Origin: Streptomyces sp. WM6378
Lineage (GTDB): Bacteria > Actinomycetota > Actinomycetes > Streptomycetales > Streptomycetaceae
Reading direction: 5' to 3'
Assembly (NCBI RefSeq): GCF_001279695.1
Contig: NZ_LGDD01000006.1
Location: 1 to 26,344, forward strand
Length of the DNA stretch: 26,344 nucleotides
The first letter of the stretch is position 1. Every line of letters begins with the position of its first letter. The notes under the pieces are model-generated. The model searched no databases. It saw only the letters and a list, made by a program, of their open reading frames with translations, and was not told the origin of the DNA. Shown here piece after piece: positions 1 through 7,819 of this stretch. A program made the translations under genes and the position numbers.

Positions 1-1278
1 CTCGCCGCCTTTCCCGTGCCGGAGGCCGCCGCGTACGTCGTCGAGCGGTTCTTCGTCGAGGGCGGGCTCGCGCCCGGCGAGCGGATGCGGGCCATGGCCC
101 GGCTGCGGGTCGACCGGGGCGAGCGCGCCGAACTCCTCACCGTGCTCGGCAACTTCGTCGAGGTGTGGCTCGCCAAGGAGGGCCATGACGGGCCCGTCGG
201 CGTCAACTACCTCGCGAAGATCCAGCTCGCCACCGCGCCCGCCCTGTTCGGCGCGATGCTCGCCGGGGTCGACCACGTCCTGGTCGGCGCCGGGATCCCC
301 GGGCAGATCCCCGCCCTCGCCTCGCGACTCGCCCGCGCGGAGCCCGTCACCACCCTGGTTACGGTGGAGGGGGACGAGGAAGCGCTTCCGTACACCTTCG
401 ATCCGCGGGGTGGGCTCATGGCTCAACTTCCGGATCAGGCATGCCAGTTGAGGCGGCCCGACGTGCTTGCCATCGTCTCGCTGCCTGTCCTCGCCTCCTA
501 CCTCGTGCGGGATCCGGCGACCCGGCCCGACGGGTTCGTCATCGAGACGCACCGGGCCGGCGGGCACAGTGCCCCGCCGCGCGGGAAGCTCTCGCTGGAT
601 GCGGAGGGCGAGCCCGTGTACGGGCCGCGCGATCATCCCGACCTCGCCAAGGTCGCGGCCCTCGGCATTCCGTTCTGGCTCGCGGGCGGAGCCGCGCACC
701 CCGAGCGGCTGGCCGGGGCGCGGGCGCTCGGGGCGGTCGGAGTGCAGCTCGGCAGCGTGTTCGCGCTCTGCGAGGAGTCGGGCCTGCGGGACGATCTGCG
801 GACGGAGTTGAGGGGGCGGTCCCGGGCCGGGACGCTGCGGGTGCGCAACGACCCGCGTGCCTCGCCGACGGCCTTCCCGTTCAAGGTGGCCGAGCTTCCC
901 GGGACCCTGTCCGAGGAGGCCGTACGGGCGGCCAGGCGGCCCGTGTGCGATCTCGGCTATCTGCGCACGCCGGCCCGCGCGGCGAGCGGGGAGCTCGTCT
1001 ACCGCTGTGCCGCCGAGCCGATCGCCGCGTACGTACGCAAGGGCGGTGACGCCGTGGACACCGCCGGGCGGGTGTGTCTGTGCAACGGGCTGCTCGCGAC
1101 CGTGGGGCTCGGGCAGCGCAGGCCCCGCGGGGTGAGCGAGCCGCCCGTCGTCACCATCGGGCAGGACCTCGGGTTCCTCGACGACATCAGCCCGGACGGC
1201 CGACCGTACACGGCCGCCCAGGTCATCGACTGGATGCTGGGCGCGGGGACCCCGGCTCAGATCACCGCGTCGGTCTGA
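1..1278 (+). CDS. Nitronate monooxygenase / 2-nitropropane dioxygenase-like flavoprotein (5' partial)
   Basis: The reading frame is already open at base 1 and the first possible start (GTG at 16) lies inside conserved sequence, so the gene begins outside the window. The visible 425 residues read as an FMN-binding TIM barrel of the nitronate monooxygenase family. A segment VGVNYLAKIQLATAP is followed by a barrel strand near GVDHVLVGAG, the catalytic-His motif ETHRAGGHSAP around residue 185, and a phosphate-binding end LGAVGVQLGSVFAL. These enzymes oxidise alkyl nitronates with O2; relatives act as enoyl reductases in polyketide or fatty-acid synthesis (PfaD type), so the substrate is uncertain. 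The C-terminal 150 residues go beyond the minimal family core and hold four cysteines (PVCDLGY, YRCAAEP, VCLCNG), possibly structural. Its stop is followed at once by the convergent carboxypeptidase gene, with which its 3' end probably overlaps. Confidence 0.8.
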   Translation, partial: LAAFPVPEAAAYVVERFFVEGGLAPGERMRAMARLRVDRGERAELLTVLGNFVEVWLAKEGHDGPVGVNYLAKIQLATAPALFGAMLAGVDHVLVGAGIPGQIPALASRLARAEPVTTLVTVEGDEEALPYTFDPRGGLMAQLPDQACQLRRPDVLAIVSLPVLASYLVRDPATRPDGFVIETHRAGGHSAPPRGKLSLDAEGEPVYGPRDHPDLAKVAALGIPFWLAGGAAHPERLAGARALGAVGVQLGSVFALCEESGLRDDLRTELRGRSRAGTLRVRNDPRASPTAFPFKVAELPGTLSEEAVRAARRPVCDLGYLRTPARAASGELVYRCAAEPIAAYVRKGGDAVDTAGRVCLCNGLLATVGLGQRRPRGVSEPPVVTIGQDLGFLDDISPDGRPYTAAQVIDWMLGAGTPAQITASV

Positions 1279-2496
1279 GACCTCGTCTTCTTGCGGCGGG
1301 TGAGGAAAAAGACGCCCCCCCCCCCCCCCCCCACCCCCGCCCCCAGATCGTCCCCCAGGCCCGATTCCCCGCAGAGCGCCAACACGCTGCCGAGCTCCAC
1401 TCCGACCGCCCCGAGCGCCCGCGCCCCGGCCAGCCGACGGCAGGGCCTGGTCGAGGGTGCCGACCGGGGTGGCCTTGCCGACCGCCGTGAAGCCCCAGTC
1501 CAGGAGCTGGCGCATCTCGGTGTAGACCTTGTCGCGCGTGTTCTCCTGCGGGTTCATCACCGTCACCACCAGGGTGTGGCCGTCCCGCTGGGCCGCCTCG
1601 GCCAGGGTGTTGCCCGCGTTGGTGGTGTAGCCGTTCTTCCCGCCGATCAGGCCGGGGTACTTGGCGACGCCCTCGATGCCGGACAGCAGGCGGTTGGTGT
1701 TGGAGATCCCGAACGGCTTGCCCTTGGTGTTGGGGCCGCCGGGGAAGTCGGCCGAGGCCGTGCCGCAGTACTCCTTGAAGTCCTTGTTCTTGAGGCCCGA
1801 GCGCAGGAACAGGGCCAGGTCGTACGCCGATGAGACCTGGCCGGGGGCGTCGTAGCCGTCCGGGCTCAGGACGTGGGTGTCCTTGGCGCCGAGGCCCTCG
1901 GCCTTCCTCTGCATGTCGGCGACGGTCTTGTCCACGCCGCCGTTCATCGCCGCGAGGACGTGCACCGCGTCGTTGCCCGAGCGCAGGAACACCCCGCGCC
2001 ACAGGTCGGGCACCTTGTACGTCTGGCCGGGCACGATGCCCACCGCGCTGCTGCCGTCGCCCATGCCCTTGAGGTCCTCGTCGCTGACCTTGCGGCTCGC
2101 GTCGTGCGGCACCCCGGGCAGCACGGTGTCCGCGAAGAGCATCTTCAGGGTGCTGGCCGGGGGGAGCGGCCAGTGCGCGTTCTTCGCCGCGAGGACCTGG
2201 CCGGTGTCGGCGTCCGCCACGACCCAGGAGAGCGCGGAGAGGCCGGGGGGCAAGGCCGGTGCGCCCGCGCCCACTTGATCACCCGGCTTGCCCAACTGCG
2301 CGCCGCCCGCCTGCGACATGCCGGCCGGCGGCTCCTTCTTCGCCTCGCCGCCGGGTGCCCCCGGAGTCGCCGACTTGGGCGGCTTCGCGGGGTGACCGCT
2401 CGCCACGGCCGGACCGGCGGCGGTGCCCGCGGTGACCGCGGTGGCGGTGAGCGCCACGAGTGCGCGCCGGACCTGCGGCGATATGGGAAGACGCAT
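1257..2496 (-). CDS. D-alanyl-D-alanine carboxypeptidase (PBP5-type, S11), 3' end disrupted by a probable assembly artefact
   Basis: Read leftwards from ATG at 2496 the frame encodes a secreted penicillin-binding protein that trims D-Ala from peptidoglycan stem peptides. A signal peptide (residues 1-33) and a Pro/Ala/Gly-rich linker precede the catalytic domain. The catalytic domain has SxxK as STLK (S115, K118), SGN at 173-175 and a KNG variant of the KTG box at 287-289 (GGKNGYTTNAG). Good homology stops near residue 353, exactly where an inverted copy of bases 706-820 begins. Left of the C run a different frame gives VFFLTRRKKTRSQTDAVI ending in TGA at 1257-1259, which looks like the end of a membrane anchor with its positively charged tail. 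I infer that the true gene joins the two halves and that the intervening sequence is wrong, so the annotated span is not one open frame. Without that correction the catalytic frame runs open to the window edge. Confidence 0.8.
1313..1436. repeat. Inverted copy of 706-820 decaying into an 18-base C run (probable artefact)
   Basis: The reverse complement of 1436 down to about 1322 matches 706-820 at 103 of 115 positions. Eleven of the 12 mismatches change a base to G (in the read direction), their density rises along the copy, and it ends in 18 consecutive G (C1315-C1332 on the plus strand). That is the signature of a read tail from two-colour sequencing chemistry used to close a gap, not of a biological duplication. 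Confidence 0.8.
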
Positions 2497-2655
2497 GCAC
2501 CAGAACGTACCCCAGGAGTTGTCACGGAATTGACTCGTCCGCCCGTGGAATTTGCCACGCCTTGTTCATGGAACGGACAAGCGCGCCAGCCCGTCCGGTC
2601 CCGGACACGGGTGTGGCCCGCACGCCGGATCCGTGCGGCTCGGCGCGGACACGCC

Positions 2656-2693
2656 GGAGGGCGGCACCCGTACACGACGGGATGCCGCCCTCC
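2656..2693 (-). terminator. Strong hairpin terminator downstream of pyk
   Basis: Arms 2656-2666 (GGAGGGCGGCA) and 2683-2693 pair perfectly. The stem continues through CCCGT (2667-2671) and ACGGG (2677-2681) with one bulged A at 2682 and a five-base loop, giving 16 pairs. It starts about 20 bases after the pyk stop codon. There is no T tract, as usual for Streptomyces terminators. The rest of 2497-2712 holds the carboxypeptidase upstream region, where I see no convincing promoter. Confidence 0.75.
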
Positions 2694-2712
2694 AAGGACG
2701 TACGGCCGACGG

Positions 2713-4143
2713 CTATTCCTTCTCGCCGCCGCCCAGGTGGTGCACCCGGACCATGTTGGTGGTGCCGGGGATGCCGGGGGGCGAACCGGCCGTGATGACC
2801 ATGGTGTCGCCCTTGTTGTAGCGCTTGAGCTTGAGCAGCTCGGCGTCGACCAGGTCGACCATCGCGTCGGTGGAGTCCACGTGCGGGACGACGTGGGTCT
2901 CGACGCCCCAGCTCAGCGCGAGCTGGTTGCGGGTGCTCGGGTCCGTGGTGAACGCGAGGATCGGCTGGCAGGTGCGGTAGCGGGACAGGCGGCGGGCCGT
3001 GTCGCCGGACTTGGTGAACGCGACCAGTGCCTTGCCGTCCAGGAAGTCCGCGATCTCGCAGGCGGCGCGGGCCACCGAACCGCCCTGCGTGCGCGGCTTC
3101 TTGCCCGGCACCAGCGGCTGGAGGCCCTTGGACAGGAGCTCCTCCTCGGCCGCCTCGACGATCTTCGACATCGTCTTGACCGTCTCGATCGGGTACGCGC
3201 CCACCGAGGACTCGGCGGACAGCATGACCGCGTCCGCGCCGTCCAGGATCGCGTTGGCGACGTCGGACGCCTCGGCGCGGGTCGGCCGCGAGTTGGTGAT
3301 CATCGACTCCATCATCTGGGTCGCGACGATCACCGGCTTGGCGTTGCGGCGGCAGAGCTCCACGAGGCGCTTCTGCACCATCGGGACCTTCTCAAGGGGG
3401 TACTCGACGGCGAGGTCGCCACGGGCCACCATCACACCGTCGAAGGCGGCGACGACGCCCTCCATGTTGGCGACGGCCTGCGGCTTCTCGACCTTGGCGA
3501 TGACCGGCACGCGGCGGCCGACCTCGTCCATGACCTTGTGGACGTCCTTGACGTCGTCGGCGTCGCGCACGAAGGAGAGCGCGACCAGGTCGCAGCCCAT
3601 CCGCAGGGCGAACCGCAGGTCCTCGATGTCCTTCTCGGACAGCGCCGGGACGTTGACCGCCGCACCGGGCAGGTTGATGCCCTTGTGGTCGGAGATGACA
3701 CCGCCCTCGATGACGATGGTCTTCACCCGGGGGCCGTCGACCGCGACGACCTTGAGCTCGACGTTGCCGTCGTTGATCAGAATCGGGTCGCCCTTGGCGA
3801 CGTCGCCCGGCAGGCCCTTGTAGGTGGTGCCGCAGATCGACTTGTCGCCCGGGACGTCCTCGGCGGTGATCGTGAACTCGTCACCCCGGACCAATTCGAC
3901 CGGCCCCTCGGCGAATTTCGCCAGCCGGATCTTGGGGCCCTGGAGGTCGGCGAGCACGCCCACCGCGCGGCCCGTCTCCTCGGCGGCCTTGCGGACCCGG
4001 TCGTAGCGGGCCTGGTGCTCGGCCTGGGAGCCGTGGCTGAAGTTGAAGCGGGCCACGCTCATGCCGGCCTCGATCAGAGCGACGAGCTGCTCATGAGAGT
4101 CGACGGCGGGGCCCAGTGTGCAGACGATTTTGGAACGGCGCAT
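2713..4143 (-). CDS. pyk: Pyruvate kinase
   Basis: This 476-residue cytoplasmic enzyme converts phosphoenolpyruvate and ADP to pyruvate and ATP. The N-terminus MRRSKIVCTLGPA is the family start. An upstream in-frame ATG at 4236 would add 31 unrelated residues, whereas ATG 4143 is preceded by AGGATC at a suitable distance. Visible motifs are ARFNFSHG (substrate and K+ site), VMVARGDLAVEYPLEKVP (the GDL metal/phosphoryl region), the signature IVATQMMESMI...PTRAEASDVANAILDGADAVMLS, and the C-terminal regulatory domain with TKSGDTARRLSRYR. Length is normal. It lies 106 bases downstream of ackA on the same strand, with a palindrome in between, and ends at a strong hairpin, so it is probably a separate or partly separate transcription unit. 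Together with pfkA and pta-ackA it forms a glycolysis/overflow cluster resembling the S. coelicolor pyk2 locus. Confidence 0.97.
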   Translation of the reverse strand: MRRSKIVCTLGPAVDSHEQLVALIEAGMSVARFNFSHGSQAEHQARYDRVRKAAEETGRAVGVLADLQGPKIRLAKFAEGPVELVRGDEFTITAEDVPGDKSICGTTYKGLPGDVAKGDPILINDGNVELKVVAVDGPRVKTIVIEGGVISDHKGINLPGAAVNVPALSEKDIEDLRFALRMGCDLVALSFVRDADDVKDVHKVMDEVGRRVPVIAKVEKPQAVANMEGVVAAFDGVMVARGDLAVEYPLEKVPMVQKRLVELCRRNAKPVIVATQMMESMITNSRPTRAEASDVANAILDGADAVMLSAESSVGAYPIETVKTMSKIVEAAEEELLSKGLQPLVPGKKPRTQGGSVARAACEIADFLDGKALVAFTKSGDTARRLSRYRTCQPILAFTTDPSTRNQLALSWGVETHVVPHVDSTDAMVDLVDAELLKLKRYNKGDTMVITAGSPPGIPGTTNMVRVHHLGGGEKE

Positions 4144-4172
4144 AAGGCGGATCCTATCGGTTTGTTTCGCTG

Positions 4173-4184
4173 CGGAATATTCCG
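4173..4184. promoter_or_regulatory. 12-bp perfect palindrome in the pyk leader
   Basis: CGGAATATTCCG is a perfect palindrome 30 bases upstream of the pyk start codon, in an AT-richer patch. A further GGAAT half-site lies at 4191-4195. Its position fits an operator for pyk, but the regulator is unknown. Confidence 0.4.
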
Positions 4185-4249
4185 TCTGGTGGAATGTACA
4201 AATGGGCGGGATGACGCTCAGGTGTCGTCCAGGCAAACCGGAAATCCGG

Positions 4250-5479
4250 TCAGGAATTCAGCGCCGGAGCCACCAGGGCATACGTCTGCTGGGCGATTTC
4301 CAGCTCCTCGTCCGTCGGCACCACGGCCACCGCGACCCGGGCGTACTCCGGGGAGATCAGCCTCGGCCGGTCGGACCGTACGGCGTTGAGCTCGCCGTCC
4401 ACCGCCAGGCCCAGCTCCTCCAGACCGGCGACCGCGGCCTCGCGGACCGGGGCGGCGTTCTCGCCGACACCCGCCGTGAACGCGATCGCGTCGACCTTGC
4501 CGAGCACGGCGTAATAGGCGCCTATGTACTTCTTCAGGCGGTGAATGTAGATGTCGAACGCGAGTTGTGCCTTCTCGTCGCCTTCGTCGCAGCGGCGGCG
4601 GATCTCCCGCATGTCATTGTCGCCGCACAGGCCCACCAGGCCGCTCTTCTTGTTGAGCAGCACGTCGATGTCGTCCGCCGACATTCCGGCGACGCGCTTG
4701 AGATGGAAGGTGACCGCCGGGTCGATGTCACCGGAACGAGTGCCCATGACCAGGCCTTCGAGGGGGGTGAGCCCCATCGAGGTGTCGACGCACCTGCCGC
4801 CGCGCACCGCCGAGGCGGAGGCGCCGTTGCCCAGGTGCAGCACGATCACATTGACGTCCTCGGGCGCCTTGCCGAGCAGCTTCGCCGTCTCCCGCGACAC
4901 ATACGCGTGCGAGGTGCCGTGGAAGCCGTAGCGGCGGATGCGGTGCTCGTCGGCCGTCGCCACGTCGATCGCGTACCGGGCCGCGGACTCCGGCATCGTC
5001 GTGTGGAAGGCGGTGTCGAAGACGGCGACCTGCGGCAGGTCCGGGCGAAGGGCCTGCGCGGTGCGGATGCCGGTGATGTTCGCCGGGTTGTGCAGCGGGG
5101 CGACCGGCACCAGGCGCTCGATCTCCGCCATGACCTCGTCCGTGATCACGGTCGGCGCGCTGAACTTCAGCCCGCCGTGCACGACGCGGTGGCCGATGGC
5201 CGCCAACTCCGGGGAATCCAGGCCGAGTCCGTCGGCCGCGAGCTCCGCGGCGACCGCCTTGAGCGCCGCCGCGTGGTCGGCGATCGGGCCGTTCTGCTCG
5301 CGCGAGGAGCCACCGGTGGCCAACGGGGTGTGCTTGAGCCGCGAGGTCTCCTCGCCGATCCGCTCGACCAGGCCGACGGCGAGGCGCGAGGAGTCGAACA
5401 TGTCGAGGAGCTGGTACTTCACCGACGAGGACCCGGAGTTGAGGACGAGGACGCGGGTGCCCTGGTTGGCGGTGGTCAT
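4250..5479 (-). CDS. ackA: Acetate kinase
   Basis: This 409-residue enzyme interconverts acetyl phosphate + ADP and acetate + ATP. It has the acetate/sugar kinase fold, with N-terminal VLNSGSSSVKYQL, the substrate arginine in GHRVVHGG, the catalytic aspartate in FDTAFHTTMP, the histidine in YGFHGTSHAYV, the transition-state arginine in MGTRSGDIDPAV and the glutamate in GVGEN. These correspond to the established catalytic residues of the family. The ATG overlaps the TGA of pta in an ATGA junction, so the two proteins are translationally coupled and act in sequence: Pta makes acetyl phosphate and AckA uses it. After the stop, ACCGGA-TT-TCCGGT forms a short dyad that may attenuate transcription into pyk. 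Confidence 0.97.
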   Translation of the reverse strand: MTTANQGTRVLVLNSGSSSVKYQLLDMFDSSRLAVGLVERIGEETSRLKHTPLATGGSSREQNGPIADHAAALKAVAAELAADGLGLDSPELAAIGHRVVHGGLKFSAPTVITDEVMAEIERLVPVAPLHNPANITGIRTAQALRPDLPQVAVFDTAFHTTMPESAARYAIDVATADEHRIRRYGFHGTSHAYVSRETAKLLGKAPEDVNVIVLHLGNGASASAVRGGRCVDTSMGLTPLEGLVMGTRSGDIDPAVTFHLKRVAGMSADDIDVLLNKKSGLVGLCGDNDMREIRRRCDEGDEKAQLAFDIYIHRLKKYIGAYYAVLGKVDAIAFTAGVGENAAPVREAAVAGLEELGLAVDGELNAVRSDRPRLISPEYARVAVAVVPTDEELEIAQQTYALVAPALNS

Positions 5480-7563
5480 GCGGAGGCCTCCTGCTCCTGC
5501 GCCTGGGCCTGGATGGCCGTGATGGCGACGGTGTTGACGATGTCCTGGACGAGGGCGCCGCGCGACAGGTCGTTGACCGGCTTGCGCAGACCCTGGAGGA
5601 CCGGGCCCACGGCCACGGCGCCGGCCGAGCGCTGCACGGCCTTGTAGGTGTTGTTGCCGGTGTTGAGGTCCGGGAAGATCAGCACGGTCGCCTGCCCGGC
5701 CACCTCCGACTCCGGCAGCTTGGTCGCGGCGACCGTCGGCTCGACGGCCGCGTCGTACTGGATCGGCCCCTCGATGCGCAGCTCGGGCTGGGCCTCGCGC
5801 ACCAGCTTGGTGGCCTCGCGCACCTTGTCCACGTCGGCGCCCGAGCCCGAGGTGCCGGTCGAGTACGACAGCATCGCGATCCGCGGGTCCACGCCGAACT
5901 GTTGGGCGGTGGCGGCCGCCTGTACCGCGATGTCCGCGAGCTGCTCGGCGTTCGGGTCCGGGTTGACCGCGCAGTCGCCGTACACCAGCACCTTGTCGGC
6001 GAGGCACATGAAGAAGACCGAGGAGACGATCGAGGCGTCCGGCTTGGTCTTGATGATCTCGAAGGCGGGGCGGATGGTCGCGGCGGTGGAGTGCACCGAG
6101 CCCGACACCATGCCGTCGGCCAGGCCCTCCTGGACCATCAGCGTGCCGAAGTAGTTCACGTCCGCGACCACGTCGTACGCCAGCTCCACGGTGACGCCCT
6201 TGTGGGCGCGCAGCTGGGCGTAGCGCTCGGCGAAACCCTGGCGAAGCTCGGAGGTCGCCGGGTCGATGATCTGGCACTTGGTGACGTCGATGCCGAGGTC
6301 GGCGGCCTTCTTGCGGATCGCCTCGACGTCTCCGAGCAGCGTCAGCTCGCACACGTCCCGGCGAAGGAGTACGTCGGCCGCGCGCAGCACCCGGTCCTCG
6401 GTGCCCTCGGGCAGCACGACCCGGCGGCGGTTCGAGCGGGCCTGCTCCAGGAGCTCGTGCTCGAACATCATCGGGGTGACCCGGCCGCTGCGGGCCACCG
6501 AGACCCGGCGCAGCAGGTCGGCGGTGTCCACGTGCCGCTCGAAGAGACCGAGCGCGGTCTCCGCCTTGCGGGGGGTCGCCGCGTTCAACTTCCCTTCCAG
6601 GGCGAAGAGTTCCTGCGCGGTGGGGAAGGAGCCGTGGCTGACCGCGACCACCGGGGTGCCCGGCGCGAGCCGGTCGGCGAGCGTCAGGATCGCCTCGCCG
6701 GGCCGCTCGTCGAGGGTGAGGAGGACGCCCGCGATCGGCGGGGTGCCCGCGCTGTGCGCGGCGAGCGAGCCGACGACCAGGTCGGCGCGGTCGCCCGGGG
6801 TCACGACCAGGCAGCCCGGGGTCAGGGCGTTCAGGAAGTTCGGCAGCATGGCGCCGCCGAAGACGAAGTCGAGGGCGTCGCGCGCGAGCCCCGCGTCGTC
6901 TCCGAGCAGCACCGTGCCGTCCAGGGCCGCGGTGATCTGGGCGACGGTGGGTGCCGAGAGCGCGGGCTCGTCCGGCAGGACGTAGCAGGGCACGGGGAGG
7001 CGGGCCTTCAGGCGCTCCTCGATCTCGTGACGGTCGGCCGGGGCGACCCGGTTCACCACCATCGCGAGCACGTCGCAGCCGAGCCCGTCGTAGGCCCGGT
7101 GCGCGTTGCGCGCCTCGGCCCGTACGGACTCGGCGGTCTGGCCCTTGCCGCCGACCACGGGTATCACCGAGGCGCCGAACTCGTTGGCGAGCCGGGCGTT
7201 CAGCGCCAGCTCGTCGGGGAGCTGGGTGTCGGCGAAGTCGGTGCCGAGGACCAGGACGACCTCGTAGTCGCGGGCCACCTGGTGGAAGCGGTCGACGAGC
7301 CGCGAGACGAGTTCGTCGGTACCCTGCTCGGCCTGGAGCGCGGACGCCTCGTGGTAGTCCATCCCGTACACGGTGGCCGCGTCCTGCGCCAGCCGGTAGC
7401 GGGCGCGGAGCAGGTCGAACAGGCGGTCCGGTCCGTCGTGCACCAGGGGGCGGAAGACGCCGACCCGGTCCACCTGGCGGGTCAGGAGCTCCATGACTCC
7501 CAGCTCGATGACCTGGCGGCCGTCTCCCCGGTCGATCCCGGTCACGTACACGCTGCGCGTCAC
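5476..7563 (-). CDS. pta: Phosphate acetyltransferase (three-domain type)
   Basis: This 695-residue enzyme converts acetyl-CoA and phosphate to acetyl phosphate. It is the long form: an N-terminal P-loop/BioD-like domain (YVTGIDRGDGRQVIELGVMELL onward), a central DRTGG domain (about 220-330), and the C-terminal PTA_PTB catalytic domain from about residue 375 (VVLPEGTEDRVLRAA, LADGMVSGSVHSTAATIRPA, YSTGTSGSG, FPDLNTGNNTYKAVQRSAGA). The start is GTG at 7563, with AGGAG eight bases upstream; no ATG fits better. In the N-terminal domain the nucleotide loop is degenerate (TGIDRGDGR instead of a GKT-type loop), so nucleotide binding there is doubtful. It is the first gene of the pta-ackA operon, driven by the promoter at 7599-7627, and diverges from pfkA. 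Confidence 0.96.
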   Translation of the reverse strand: MTRSVYVTGIDRGDGRQVIELGVMELLTRQVDRVGVFRPLVHDGPDRLFDLLRARYRLAQDAATVYGMDYHEASALQAEQGTDELVSRLVDRFHQVARDYEVVLVLGTDFADTQLPDELALNARLANEFGASVIPVVGGKGQTAESVRAEARNAHRAYDGLGCDVLAMVVNRVAPADRHEIEERLKARLPVPCYVLPDEPALSAPTVAQITAALDGTVLLGDDAGLARDALDFVFGGAMLPNFLNALTPGCLVVTPGDRADLVVGSLAAHSAGTPPIAGVLLTLDERPGEAILTLADRLAPGTPVVAVSHGSFPTAQELFALEGKLNAATPRKAETALGLFERHVDTADLLRRVSVARSGRVTPMMFEHELLEQARSNRRRVVLPEGTEDRVLRAADVLLRRDVCELTLLGDVEAIRKKAADLGIDVTKCQIIDPATSELRQGFAERYAQLRAHKGVTVELAYDVVADVNYFGTLMVQEGLADGMVSGSVHSTAATIRPAFEIIKTKPDASIVSSVFFMCLADKVLVYGDCAVNPDPNAEQLADIAVQAAATAQQFGVDPRIAMLSYSTGTSGSGADVDKVREATKLVREAQPELRIEGPIQYDAAVEPTVAATKLPESEVAGQATVLIFPDLNTGNNTYKAVQRSAGAVAVGPVLQGLRKPVNDLSRGALVQDIVNTVAITAIQAQAQEQEASA

Positions 7564-7598
7564 GCGTGCTCTCCTGTTCTGCGTTGCAGGAAATTGTC

Positions 7599-7627
7599 CA
7601 TATAGGGCGGTCTTGCCCCCTTGACAA
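7599..7627 (-). promoter_or_regulatory. Sigma70/HrdB-like promoter of pta-ackA
   Basis: On the minus strand TTGTCA (7627-7622) is followed after exactly 17 bases by TATATG (7604-7599). The resulting transcript would start about 25-30 bases before the GTG of pta. ATTGTC at 7593-7598 and GACAAT at 7623-7628 form an inverted pair that brackets the promoter and could be an operator. No equally good promoter was seen for pfkA between 7630 and 7810; an 8-bp hairpin (CCCGCCGG/CCGGCGGG) lies near 7650-7675. Confidence 0.6.
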
Positions 7628-7819
7628 TACCTCTGCGGATGGATAGGGCGCCCGCCGGACGAAAGGCCCGGCGGGAGGGTCGGAAGACCCCCGGTCCATC
7701 ATGGTCGGAGTAGCTGGATGGGCGGGTGGCCCAAGGTGCGTGGGACAATCTGAATTGCTCACGTTACGGGGGATTCGGGCGTGACGTCCCTGGACCAGCG
7801 AAGCAGGAGATTGACCACG

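Noticed and set aside
16..18. GTG as the true start of the nitronate monooxygenase gene
   Set aside because: The frame is open to base 1 and no ribosome-binding site precedes the codon; the family N-terminus is missing, so the gene is cut by the window edge.
1315..1332. C run as a biological phase-variation tract for the carboxypeptidase
   Set aside because: The run is the end of a progressively G-substituted copy of a neighbouring gene. Phase-variation tracts do not show that gradient, and they are not typical of Streptomyces.
1873..4389. An 838-codon open frame on the plus strand opposite pyk
   Set aside because: His/Arg/Asp-rich translation with no domain, fully overlapped by pyk, whose frame is unambiguous.
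7560..7748. A 62-codon frame in the pta-pfkA gap
   Set aside because: It runs through the pta promoter and ribosome-binding site and has no recognisable protein character.
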